DNA from: Ostreococcus mediterraneus
Lineage: Eukaryota > Chlorophyta > Mamiellophyceae > Mamiellales > Bathycoccaceae
Assembly: GCA_012295225.1 (NCBI GenBank)
Contig: WMKK01000015.1
Span: forward strand, 410,421-474,420
Reading direction: 5' to 3'
Length of the DNA: 64,000 nt
Every line of letters starts with the position of its first letter. The first letter of the stretch is position 1. Under the pieces are notes generated by a model, which was not told the DNA's origin, did not search any database, and was given only the letters and a program-made list of their open reading frames with translations. This document shows positions 22,155-30,558 of this stretch, in pieces. The position numbers and the translations under genes are program-made.

Positions 22155-22187
22155 AAACCCTAGTTAGGGTTTAGGCACATTTGGGCT
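22155..22187. promoter_or_regulatory. Palindromic telo-box with flanking site II motifs, RPL23 promoter
   Basis: AAACCCTAGTTAGGGTTT at 22155-22172 holds two telo-boxes facing each other. GCCCAA (site II in reverse) overlaps its left end at 22152-22157 and TTGGGCT lies at 22181-22187. In land plants, telo-box plus site II (TGGGCY) pairs mark ribosomal-protein promoters, which fits the RPL23 start 67 bp away. Confidence 0.7.
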
Positions 22188-22401
22188 ACGGACGACTAAG
22201 TTTGGACTACAACTACGCGCGACGTCGCGCGATGTGAACGCTACTACTAGTACTAGTGTACACGATATTCTCTTCTCTATGATGTCGCACGCGACGACGT
22301 CGGGCGTCGAGCGCCATACGACGTGCGCGCTCGACCGAAAGCGCCAAACGCTCGACCGAAAGCGCCGAATGACGACGCGGCGTTCTGCATTCGCAGCACA
22401 C

Positions 22402-22710
22402 TCACGACGCACCAGCGTTCTCTCGAGCGAGCACCGTCATCGCGAGCGCACACCGCTCGAATGCGCGCACGACGCTCTCGATATCGGCGCTGGCAACGAC
22501 GCGCGCGACGTCTCGAGACGCGCGCGCGTCCAACGCGCACCGCTTTAAATCTCCCTCCACGACGTCCACGATCTCGGCGCGCGTGCGGATGAATTCGCGC
22601 GCGCGCGACTTGGCGTGTTCTGCGACGTAGTAATGCCCCAGGCTCGGCTCGTGCGATACGCGTGCGATGTACGCCGAGATATTCGCTTCAACTGTCGCGT
22701 CGAGGAACAT
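22402..22710 (-). CDS. BORCS8-like small protein (BORC lysosome-positioning complex)
   Basis: 102 residues from ATG 22710. It is a short all-helical protein: FLDATVEANISAYIARVSHE, EPSLGHYYVAEHAKSRAREF, then helices ending SVVRAFERCALAMTVLA. The order EPS-x3-Y-x3-EH, a mid helix with ALDA and a final helix with a Phe and alternating hydrophobics matches BORCS8 (MEF2BNB), a BORC subunit that couples lysosomes to the cytoskeleton. The match is by motif spacing only. Other small helical complex subunits cannot be excluded. Confidence 0.5.
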   Translation of the reverse strand: MFLDATVEANISAYIARVSHEPSLGHYYVAEHAKSRAREFIRTRAEIVDVVEGDLKRCALDARASRDVARVVASADIESVVRAFERCALAMTVLARENAGAS

Positions 22711-22985
22711 CAATCATGCATTCGATTCGGTCAGTTCTCTCGTCGTCTTCGTCGCCGTCGTCGTCCTCGCCGTCGAGATCGCACATCGCGTCCGTGTCAT
22801 TGCGCTCGTCATCGTCGTCGTCGTCGTCGCACCTCGTCGTTCGGGTGCGGGCATACCGCGCGTCGCACACTCGCGACGATGAAAAAGTTCGTTACACCGT
22901 CACTGTGACGCGCGCGACGGCGAGCATGCGCGAGCGATAGACCCGCGCGAGCGAAACAAACCCCGTGAGAGAGAGAGAGGCGTCG
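22711..22985. promoter_or_regulatory. 275 bp divergent promoter region (BORCS8-like / OGDH)
   Basis: Contains TCG/CGT microsatellite-like runs around 22740-22850 and a short GAGAGAGAGAG tract at 22968-22979 just before the OGDH ATG. No TATA box or telo-box was seen, and no gene is supported on either strand. Confidence 0.35.
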
Positions 22986-25900
22986 ATGACGATGGCGGCG
23001 CGGCGAATGTGCCGCGAGGCGTGCGCGCAGAGGCGGCGAATGAATCCATCGTCGCTGCTGACGATTATGACATCACAGCGCGCGACGCATTCGACGCCGC
23101 TCACGCCGTCGGCGACGGAGCATGACGTGGCGGACGCGCTCAGGTTGCTCGAACTCGCGCGTGCGATGCGTACGCGCGGTCACTTGACGGCGAAGCTGGA
23201 CCCGCTCGGACGAAGTCTCGGTCCTATTGTTCGCGGCTACGAAACCATGGAGCCGACGACGCCGCGCGACGCCAAGGACATTCACGCCGTATTGAGCGGA
23301 TATCCCGATCATTTATACCTTCGTGGACGTCGCGTGAGTTTACCGACGTATTTGGGTCTGTCTGACACCGACGCGGGGCGGGAGTTTTATTTGGGTTCGG
23401 ATGCGGCGACGTTGGACGCGAGCGGACGAGCGGCGAAGACGCGATGGACCGCCGACGCGTTATTCACGCGTTTACGCGATGTGTATTGCGGTACGATGAG
23501 TGTTGAGTGCGAGCATTTGACGAGTGCGGAGAAAAAGCGGTGGTTACGGGCGCAGGTTGAGTGCGGTCCGCACACAGCGACGAAAGAGGAGAAAAAAGTG
23601 ACGCTCGAGCGGTTGACGACGGCAGATGGATTGGAGACGTTTCTCGCCGAAAAGTTTCCGTCGGCGAAGCGATTCGGCCTCGAAGGCGCGGAAAGCCTAG
23701 TGCCTGGTTTACAGGCATTCATCGAACACGCGGCGGAGAGTGATGTGGACTGCGTGGTGATCGGTATGGCCCATCGCGGGCGGTTGAATGTGTTGAGAAA
23801 CGTCTTTGGCAAGCCGCTCGGGCAAATTTGCGCGGAAATCGTCGACGACAAGACGTCGTTTTTAGTCGGTGACGTACGGTATCATTTAGGCGCTAACGCC
23901 GTCGTGGAGTGCAACGGCGGTCGTCGAAAAGTAGAACTGTGCTTGGTGCCCAATCCGAGTCATTTAGAAATGGTCAACGCCGTCGTGAGCGGCATCGCGC
24001 GCGCCAAACAATTCAAGCGCGACCCGACGCGAGATGGCGCTGGAGCCCGGGCGCACGTCTTGCCTCTATTACTACACGGCGACGCCTCGTTCTGTGGATT
24101 GGGACAAAACGCTGAAGTCATGCAATTACAGGATTTACCCGACTACACCACTGGCGGCACCGTTCACGTCGTGGTGAACAATCAAATTGGATTTACGACG
24201 GTGCCGAGGCGCGCGCGGTCGAGTCCGCACCCGAGCGACGTCGCCAAAGCGTACGGCGCGCCCATCATTCACGTCAACGGCGACGACCCCGATGCGGTGT
24301 GTCGAGCGATGAAGCTCGCAGCAGACTACCGCGCCGAGTTTCAATCCGACGTTGTGGTGAATTTCGTGTGCTATAGACGATTCGGGCACAACGAGCTCGA
24401 CGACCCATCCATCACGTTGCCGCTCATGTCCCGTCGCGTCGAAGTCACGCCCAGAGTGGCGTCAACGTACGCCAATGCGTGCGTGGCGACGGGTGTGATT
24501 ACCATCGATGATTATCAACAGCTTCGCGCGCGCATCGACGCCGAACTCACGGCGGACAGCGCGACGCATACGAATTTCATTCGCACCGCCGAGTCGTGGT
24601 TGGCGACGACATTCTCCGTCACGAGCGGCATGTCTGGTCGCGAAGCGCGCGTCATGGCTGCCGGCACAGGGATTCCCATACAAGTTGTCAAGGATTTATG
24701 CTTTGCAATGACGCGCACGCCTGGAACGGATGACTCAAAAGGCGATTTCGCGGATTTCACCTTGCATCCGCACGTCGAGGCGTTGTTCAACGCTCGCCGG
24801 CGAGCCATGTCGCCCGAGGCGCAACGCGGCGCGGGCTCCATCGATTGGGCCACCGCCGAAGCGCTTGCCTTTGCGTCATTAATGCTACATCCGTGCAAAA
24901 CGCGATGGGGCGACACTCAAGCGTGGTGGGGGGAAGAAAAGGACGCATCAGGCAACCCTATTGGTTCGCACGCGCACGTGCGACTGAGCGGACAAGACGT
25001 CGTCCGCGGCACGTTCAATCAACGCCACGCGGCTATTTATTGCAACCGTTCGTCTCGCGAGTACGTACCGTTGGATAATCTCGGGTACGGCGCGCAAGAC
25101 ACCTTTCGCGCCGCGAATTCACCGCTGAGCGAGCACGCCGTGCTCGGATTCGAGTACGGATTCGCCGTTGAAGCCGGCAAACGTGCCCTCGTCCTGTGGG
25201 AGGCGCAGTTTGGTGATTTTGCAAACAACGCGCAAGTCATCATCGATCAATTCATATGCTCTGGCGAAGAGCGTTGGGGACAAAAGAGCAATTTAGTGCT
25301 ATTATTACCACACGGATACGAAGGTCAAGGACCCGATCACTCGTCGGCGCGTCCCGAGCGGTGGCTGGCGGCGGCGAACGACGACGCGGATTCGCTTCCA
25401 GGGAGCGCGGACGCGGACGTGACGCTCGCGGAACGCACGTTTGACGCGCTCGGGCCGGATGACAAGGGATACGTGAGTGTTGAAAATATTCGTGAGCATT
25501 TTCAATCGACGACGACGGATTCAGAATCGACGACGACGACGACGACGGGCGGCATGTGGGACGACGTCGTCGCGTACTTTGGCCCGAGCGGCAAAATTCA
25601 CCGCCGGGACTGGATTCGCTACATGCGTCGTCGCGCTCGAGCCTCTGTGACGGCGCGTGCAAATTTTATCTTGGTCCAGCCGTCGACGCCCGCGCAATAC
25701 TTCCACGTCTTGCGCAGACAGATGAGTTCGCCGCACATGAAACCGCTCGTGGTGCTCGCGCCAAAGACGCTGCTGCATCATCGTCGGTGCGCGTCCAAGC
25801 TCATTGATTTCGCCCCGAAATCATCATTCAGACGCGTCATCGCCGACGGCGACGCGGGCGACGACGTGAGTCGACACGAAAATATCCCACTCAAGCCAAA

Positions 25901-26300
25901 CGTAGAGATCAGGCGCGTGATTCTGTGCACGGGGAAGATGTATTACCCGCTCGCGCGGATGCGAGAGACGAAAAAAATCGACGACGTCGCCCTCGTGCGC
26001 GTTGAACAACTCTTCCCATTCCCTCACGACGCCTTGGCGCGCCGATTACAGCGTTACCCCAACGCTGAACTCGTATGGGCGCAAGAAGAACCGAAAAATA
26101 TGGGATATTGGTCATTCGTAGCGCCGAGAATCGCCACCACGGAGCGCGCGGCGAGCGCTTCGGCGCGCTCCGCCGGCGCCGGGCTCCGATACGTCGGCCG
26201 ACCACCGAGCGCCAGCGCCGCCACTGGCTCATTCGCCATTCACAACGCCGAGACCGCAGATATCATCGCGCAATGCTTCGCAATACCATTCACATTTTAA
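22986..26300 (+). CDS. OGDH: 2-oxoglutarate dehydrogenase E1 component with an extra insert
   Basis: Thiamine-diphosphate E1 of the mitochondrial 2-oxoglutarate dehydrogenase complex, 1,104 residues. Seen in order: RGHLTAKLDPLG, KRFGLEGAESLVPGL, VVIGMAHRGRLNVL, the cofactor region HGDASFCGLGQNAEVM and VVVNNQIGFTTVPR, CYRRFGHNELDDPS, RLSGQDVVRGTFNQRHA, VLWEAQFGDFANNAQVIIDQF, GPDHSSARPERWL, PAQYFHVLRRQ and EEPKNMGYWSF. An ~88-residue insert (about 803-891, nt 25395-25660) interrupts the usual short loop between HSSARPER and the STPAQYFHVLRRQ block, and looks like a pair of degenerate EF-hands. The N-terminus is Arg/Met-rich, as for a mitochondrial presequence. 58 bp separate it from SLX1. Confidence 0.95.
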   Translation: MTMAARRMCREACAQRRRMNPSSLLTIMTSQRATHSTPLTPSATEHDVADALRLLELARAMRTRGHLTAKLDPLGRSLGPIVRGYETMEPTTPRDAKDIHAVLSGYPDHLYLRGRRVSLPTYLGLSDTDAGREFYLGSDAATLDASGRAAKTRWTADALFTRLRDVYCGTMSVECEHLTSAEKKRWLRAQVECGPHTATKEEKKVTLERLTTADGLETFLAEKFPSAKRFGLEGAESLVPGLQAFIEHAAESDVDCVVIGMAHRGRLNVLRNVFGKPLGQICAEIVDDKTSFLVGDVRYHLGANAVVECNGGRRKVELCLVPNPSHLEMVNAVVSGIARAKQFKRDPTRDGAGARAHVLPLLLHGDASFCGLGQNAEVMQLQDLPDYTTGGTVHVVVNNQIGFTTVPRRARSSPHPSDVAKAYGAPIIHVNGDDPDAVCRAMKLAADYRAEFQSDVVVNFVCYRRFGHNELDDPSITLPLMSRRVEVTPRVASTYANACVATGVITIDDYQQLRARIDAELTADSATHTNFIRTAESWLATTFSVTSGMSGREARVMAAGTGIPIQVVKDLCFAMTRTPGTDDSKGDFADFTLHPHVEALFNARRRAMSPEAQRGAGSIDWATAEALAFASLMLHPCKTRWGDTQAWWGEEKDASGNPIGSHAHVRLSGQDVVRGTFNQRHAAIYCNRSSREYVPLDNLGYGAQDTFRAANSPLSEHAVLGFEYGFAVEAGKRALVLWEAQFGDFANNAQVIIDQFICSGEERWGQKSNLVLLLPHGYEGQGPDHSSARPERWLAAANDDADSLPGSADADVTLAERTFDALGPDDKGYVSVENIREHFQSTTTDSESTTTTTTGGMWDDVVAYFGPSGKIHRRDWIRYMRRRARASVTARANFILVQPSTPAQYFHVLRRQMSSPHMKPLVVLAPKTLLHHRRCASKLIDFAPKSSFRRVIADGDAGDDVSRHENIPLKPNVEIRRVILCTGKMYYPLARMRETKKIDDVALVRVEQLFPFPHDALARRLQRYPNAELVWAQEEPKNMGYWSFVAPRIATTERAASASARSAGAGLRYVGRPPSASAATGSFAIHNAETADIIAQCFAIPFTF

Positions 26301-26358
26301 CAACCAAAGCAGCCGCGACACAACATATCAAACCCCTTCACAACGCGCCGCGGCCGTC

Positions 26359-27462
26359 ATGTCCGCGCCGCCGCCGCCGCCCGGCGCGCACCCGCCATTC
26401 TTCGCGTGCTACCTCGTCGTCTCGCTCGATCCGCGCCGCGCTGGGAAATCCTACGTTGGTTTCACAGCCAACCCGCCGCGAAGGCTGGCGCAGCACAACG
26501 GTGCGTTGGCCAACGGCGCCAAGTACACGTCGAGTCTGCGCCCGTGCGACATGATTTTCATCGTCAGTGGGTTCACGAGTAAGGTACAAGCGTTGCAGTT
26601 CGAATGGGCGTGGCAGCACCCGGTGACGGCGCGAGCGACGCGGAAGAGCGCGCTCGAACGCGGCGTGACCAACGCGTCGACGTCGCCGGCGAAGAAGACA
26701 CAGTTGATGTGTTTAATGCTCGGACTCGCACCTTGGAAGCACATGACCCTGCGTGTTGACGTGCTTTCGATGCATGCGCGGGGGATGTATGATAAATACG
26801 CGAGTGGGGTGGTGCCAGCGCACGTGGATGTGAGACAAAGCACGATGCGGGACGTCAAGGCGTTGGTGGATGACGCGCTCGGGGACGACGCTGAGGCGCA
26901 TGACTACGACGAGGACGCGCTCAATGTCGCGGGTGATGGCGAATGCACGCCGAGTTGTGGTTTGAGCGCGTCTGGGCAGTCAGGGATGGGGGTGTGTGCG
27001 AGTTGTGGGCGTGAGCTCGCGGCGGGACGCGCGGCGGTGGGATGCGGCGCGTGCGGCGCTCGAGCGCACGCGGCGTGTATGGCGAGACATTTCTTCACCA
27101 ATGCGGGTGAGCGCGCGAAAACATGGAGTAGTAAGCTTATTCCTGAAGATGGGCCGTGCCCGAGCTGTTCGGTCGCGATGTCGTGGGGACAAGCGGTGGC
27201 GGCGGCGCGAGCGCGTCGGCGACGTAGAGGCGCTGAAAACGTCGCGCCGCTCGCGCGCGTCGATGAACAGTGCTCACCAGGGGGGGCACACTCGAGCGGA
27301 AACATGTCGATGGCGAAAAAAGCAAAGTTGACGCCGTCGGTGAGTTCAGTGGAGAAGGAGCGCGCGCGCATTCGGGCGTGGAGAGATGAAGAATGGTTTG
27401 ACGCCGAAGCGGCTCGCGAAGACGAAGACGACGAAGAAGAACTCGTGCTGAGCGTCGTTTGA
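26359..27462 (+). CDS. SLX1: SLX1 structure-specific endonuclease catalytic subunit
   Basis: GIY-YIG nuclease that, with SLX4, cuts branched DNA and Holliday junctions. 367 residues. The GIY-YIG domain occupies about 14-100: CYLVVSLDPRRAGKSYVGFT, then PPRRLAQHNG with the catalytic Arg, KYTSSLRPCDMIFIVSGF and ALQFEWAWQHP with the catalytic Glu. After a helical linker comes a Cys/His-rich RING-like domain (CASCGREL, VGCGACGARAHAACMARHFF, CPSCSVAMSW) as in other SLX1 proteins. The C-terminal 90 residues are disordered and end in an acidic run. The gene converges with the glycosyltransferase gene 45 bp away. Confidence 0.93.
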   Translation: MSAPPPPPGAHPPFFACYLVVSLDPRRAGKSYVGFTANPPRRLAQHNGALANGAKYTSSLRPCDMIFIVSGFTSKVQALQFEWAWQHPVTARATRKSALERGVTNASTSPAKKTQLMCLMLGLAPWKHMTLRVDVLSMHARGMYDKYASGVVPAHVDVRQSTMRDVKALVDDALGDDAEAHDYDEDALNVAGDGECTPSCGLSASGQSGMGVCASCGRELAAGRAAVGCGACGARAHAACMARHFFTNAGERAKTWSSKLIPEDGPCPSCSVAMSWGQAVAAARARRRRRGAENVAPLARVDEQCSPGGAHSSGNMSMAKKAKLTPSVSSVEKERARIRAWRDEEWFDAEAAREDEDDEEELVLSVV

Positions 27463-27507
27463 TGAGAAATATTAGATAGAATTTGTAGCTTTATTGTTTG
27501 TATTGAT

Positions 27508-28893
27508 TCACGCAAAGCGTAATAGATCTCGCCCGATGAATTCCGCGACGTCTTTGGCGGTGTCTGACGCTTGGCTAGCGTACGCTCTAAATACTTCGTC
27601 GGCTCGCCGGCTCGCGACGTTGCTCGGCTCATGGCGCAATGCGTGCCGTAAAGCTCGTGTTAGACGTTTTGTCGTGAGTTTGTTCATTGGAATCACGCGT
27701 GCGATGCCCATGCGTTGCAGTATTTCAGCGTTGTATGGTTGATCAAACGCCGCCGGGACGACGACGTGCGAGGCGCCCGCTCGCATTCCAGCCGCGCAGC
27801 ATCCAATGCCGCCGTGATGGACCAATATTGGATGTTTTCTCGCGCTCAAAAGCGCTGTGAGATTCACAAACGACACATGTTTGACATTAGACGGCGAGTC
27901 GCCGCCGAGACGATCGGGATGTTTCGTCAGAACGATCGCTTTGACGCTCGAGCCGATGAGCGCTCGCATCGAGGCGAGCGCCGCGGCGAAAAAACGCGTC
28001 GCGAACGGTGGGTTCCCCGTCGCCGACACGAACACAACCATGCGCTGCTGATCATCGGTGAATAGTTGTTGCATGATGTCGCGCACGACGTTGTCGTCGT
28101 GTGCGTCGCCTGGAGATGCAGCGAGTGGAAAGTCAAATTGATGCACGCCTCGCGGAATTCGCGCCTTTGGCTCGTCGGCGCGCTCAAACCACGCTGGATA
28201 TAAGCATAACACCCTCGACGACATGAACCAGTCACGAAAAACACGCGAAACCTTTTGATGTAACCCTATGCGCGCACGAAACGCATCTAACTCTGGCACA
28301 AACGCACAATCTACGAGACAATCCGCCGCGGTGAGCCAAAGACATTTCGGCAAGCATCCCGCTACCGCCACCGGAGGCGTCTTCTGCCCCGACTGTCGAA
28401 CGAATGCCGGCGACAAGACAATCGTACAACACGTCACATCACACGCGTGCTCCATTAAACCACTCGCATGAAACTCTTCGAGAAACCTCACGACGAAATC
28501 GAGCGCATTTCCCAGAACGACGACGCGTTTCGCGTCTCCGAGGACGCAAAGCAACGCGCGCCAATGCGCATCCAAATGCGACAACCAATACGACACCAAC
28601 GCCCCGCCTCGCGCCGCACCGCTCGACATCCACGACTGATACTCCTGCGCATCACCCACGTGTACGACATCCACGCCATCGTCGCACATGTTCGCGTAGA
28701 ATGGATTGACCAATACGACGACGCGAACATTCAGCCACGCGCGCGCGGCGGCGTTTGCAATCGCAATCCCAGGCTCCACGTCCCCTCGCGAGCCATAACA
28801 CGCAGAGACGACGCACACGAGCGCGTCGTGCCGTGCGTCGGCGCGCCGCATGTCGAATAGAATCGCAACGCGCGGCGTCGACGTGTGCGGCAT
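27508..28893 (-). CDS. UDP-glycosyltransferase-like protein (GT1/GT28 fold)
   Basis: 461 residues from ATG 28893. The N-terminal Rossmann domain begins CVVSACYGSRGDVEPGIAIA, the GT28-like start seen in sterol glucosyltransferases and bacterial relatives. The C-terminal donor site reads LVHHGGIGCCAAGMRAG then PAAFDQPYNAEILQRMGIAR, as in UGT/MurG-type enzymes (HxG...D/E-Q). Alternative in-frame ATGs are at 29070 and 28851. The longest adds a low-complexity Arg/Ser tail and would end 21 bp from the divergent gene. The acceptor (sterol, lipid or small molecule) cannot be told. Confidence 0.75.
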   Translation of the reverse strand: MPHTSTPRVAILFDMRRADARHDALVCVVSACYGSRGDVEPGIAIANAAARAWLNVRVVVLVNPFYANMCDDGVDVVHVGDAQEYQSWMSSGAARGGALVSYWLSHLDAHWRALLCVLGDAKRVVVLGNALDFVVRFLEEFHASGLMEHACDVTCCTIVLSPAFVRQSGQKTPPVAVAGCLPKCLWLTAADCLVDCAFVPELDAFRARIGLHQKVSRVFRDWFMSSRVLCLYPAWFERADEPKARIPRGVHQFDFPLAASPGDAHDDNVVRDIMQQLFTDDQQRMVVFVSATGNPPFATRFFAAALASMRALIGSSVKAIVLTKHPDRLGGDSPSNVKHVSFVNLTALLSARKHPILVHHGGIGCCAAGMRAGASHVVVPAAFDQPYNAEILQRMGIARVIPMNKLTTKRLTRALRHALRHEPSNVASRRADEVFRAYASQASDTAKDVAEFIGRDLLRFA

Positions 28894-29091
28894 GTGTCTC
28901 GAAATGTCAGCGCCGCGAGCGCAACCGTCCGCACTCGACGACGACGACAAGGACGACGAGCGACCGCGAGCGAGCGCGCGGTGCGAACGCACGGCGCACG
29001 GCGCACGTGTTCGTCCGTCGCAGTCTCGACACGGCGCGGTCTCGACGCGAGCCGCGGCGCATTCATTCATTCATTCTGCGCCGCCGCCGCC

Positions 29092-30429
29092 ATGGCATTC
29101 GTGACGCATTCGCGCGCGCCTGTGCGCGCCGAGACGGCTCGAGTCACCTCTCTCGCGCGCGCATCGCGTCGAACGCACTATGGTTCGCGCGCGCGCGCGC
29201 TCGCGCCCAATAAAGACTGGCCGCCGGCGGATGTGTGGGGTGATTTCGCGCGCGCGCATGAACGAGACTACGCGGGCGCGCGCGTGACGTTCGACGCCCG
29301 CGGATGTCCCATAGCCGCGCGCGATGACGGCGTCGATGGCGCGCAACGCGATGGTGGACATAATTTGAATTCCATCGTCGATGCGTGCGATGCGGTGCGC
29401 GTGGATGTGCGCACGCGGGGGGCGAGAATGAGCGACGACGACGGCGTTCGGTTGGAAACGTCGAGCGCCGTCGACGGACGCGTCCTGGACGCGCGAGAGA
29501 TTTGCACCGGTGGGCAGATGGGGAAAATGTTCATCGTGCAAGGGTTTTACGCGGATGGGCCGCAAATTTTACCGCAGTGCGAGCAAGGGCGCGAGGTGAA
29601 GTTTTCGTTTGGGTTTGTGGACGAAGACGAGGAGCCGGGAAAGCGACTGCGCGTGGATTTAACGGTGCGCGCGGCGCCAGGGAAGAAACGGAATTGGGAG
29701 TTGGCGAGCGTGGACATGACGCTCGAGAGTTGCCCTGGGGTGGAGATGACTGCGAGGTTTGATGGGATATTAGCTGAGGATGATTTGACGTCTGGTTCGT
29801 GGCGCGCGACGAGCGGCGCGACATTCATCGCGTTGGAGGTGCTGGCGGATGTCCCAGAAGATCGTGACGTTGGTGGTAACGCATCGACGTCGTCGTCGTC
29901 GTCGTCAATGTCCGCAAGTGATAGCGATGATACGGCGCAGACAAAGACACTCGGTCCAGCGCAGACGATGGCGGCGAAGAAACCAGACGATTCCGCGCTC
30001 GCGCGCGCCGCCGAAGCGGAAAAGCGCGTCGAAGAGGCGCGCGCCAAAGACGAGCTCGAGGCGCGCACGCGTCCGCCCGAGGGCTTACTCGTCGTTCCAT
30101 GGTGGGCAGTAAAATCCCCCGCGAGTTGGGCGCAAGGCGGAGAGTATATATTAGGCGGAAATTCCCCGCTCGTATTTCTCCCCTTCTACACGTGGGTGCT
30201 CGTCGAATCCATCGACGACCAGCTCGTGCTCGAATGCGGACGCTACACCGACGGTCCTCCAATAGATGACGCCGAAAACGACGACACCTCGCGGCGTGTC
30301 ATCGCCAGACGTTACCGTAAAGGTCGTTTCGCCTCGGCATTCTTCGTCGAAGAACGCCGGCTCGACCGCGCCGAACGCGACGCCGAAAACGAAGACTTTG
30401 ACGTCCTCGAAGGTTTGGAAGACATATAA
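29092..30429 (+). CDS. Plastid-targeted protein, possibly DUF3598-like
   Basis: 445 residues. The first ~40 (MAFVTHSRAPVRAETARVTS and an Arg/Ala-rich run) look like a transit peptide. Then come WPPADVWGDFARAHERDYAG, a beta-rich region with MFIVQGFYADGPQILPQ and FSFGFVDEDEEPGKRLRVDL, a Ser-rich plus charged linker (~265-320), and a second beta-rich block LLVVPWWAVKSPASW to ESIDDQLVLECGRY with an Arg-rich end. The two lipocalin-like halves and opening W...F..H pattern recall DUF3598 proteins of cyanobacteria and plastids. That is a weak, inferred match. No catalytic motif was seen. Confidence 0.65.
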   Translation: MAFVTHSRAPVRAETARVTSLARASRRTHYGSRARALAPNKDWPPADVWGDFARAHERDYAGARVTFDARGCPIAARDDGVDGAQRDGGHNLNSIVDACDAVRVDVRTRGARMSDDDGVRLETSSAVDGRVLDAREICTGGQMGKMFIVQGFYADGPQILPQCEQGREVKFSFGFVDEDEEPGKRLRVDLTVRAAPGKKRNWELASVDMTLESCPGVEMTARFDGILAEDDLTSGSWRATSGATFIALEVLADVPEDRDVGGNASTSSSSSSMSASDSDDTAQTKTLGPAQTMAAKKPDDSALARAAEAEKRVEEARAKDELEARTRPPEGLLVVPWWAVKSPASWAQGGEYILGGNSPLVFLPFYTWVLVESIDDQLVLECGRYTDGPPIDDAENDDTSRRVIARRYRKGRFASAFFVEERRLDRAERDAENEDFDVLEGLEDI

Positions 30430-30558
30430 CCCTTTTCGCCGCCGCGCCGCGCCGCGTCATGTAATCGCACGTGTAACTCTAATATCGTCATTCCGCCCAA
30501 AGCCCAAACAACCAGCGCCATCAATCTCGAACGCCGACGGTCGACGTGAAAAGTTTTC

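Noticed and set aside
25471-25660. Possible intron in OGDH starting at GTGAGTG
   Set aside because: It stays open in frame, has no CTGAC branch with a fitting acceptor, and the donor does not match the GTRCGY pattern of this genome. It was kept as coding insert.
28885-29091. N-terminal extension of the DUF3598-like protein from 28885
   Set aside because: Arg/Ser low-complexity and antisense to the glycosyltransferase leader; ATG 29092 gives a proper transit peptide.
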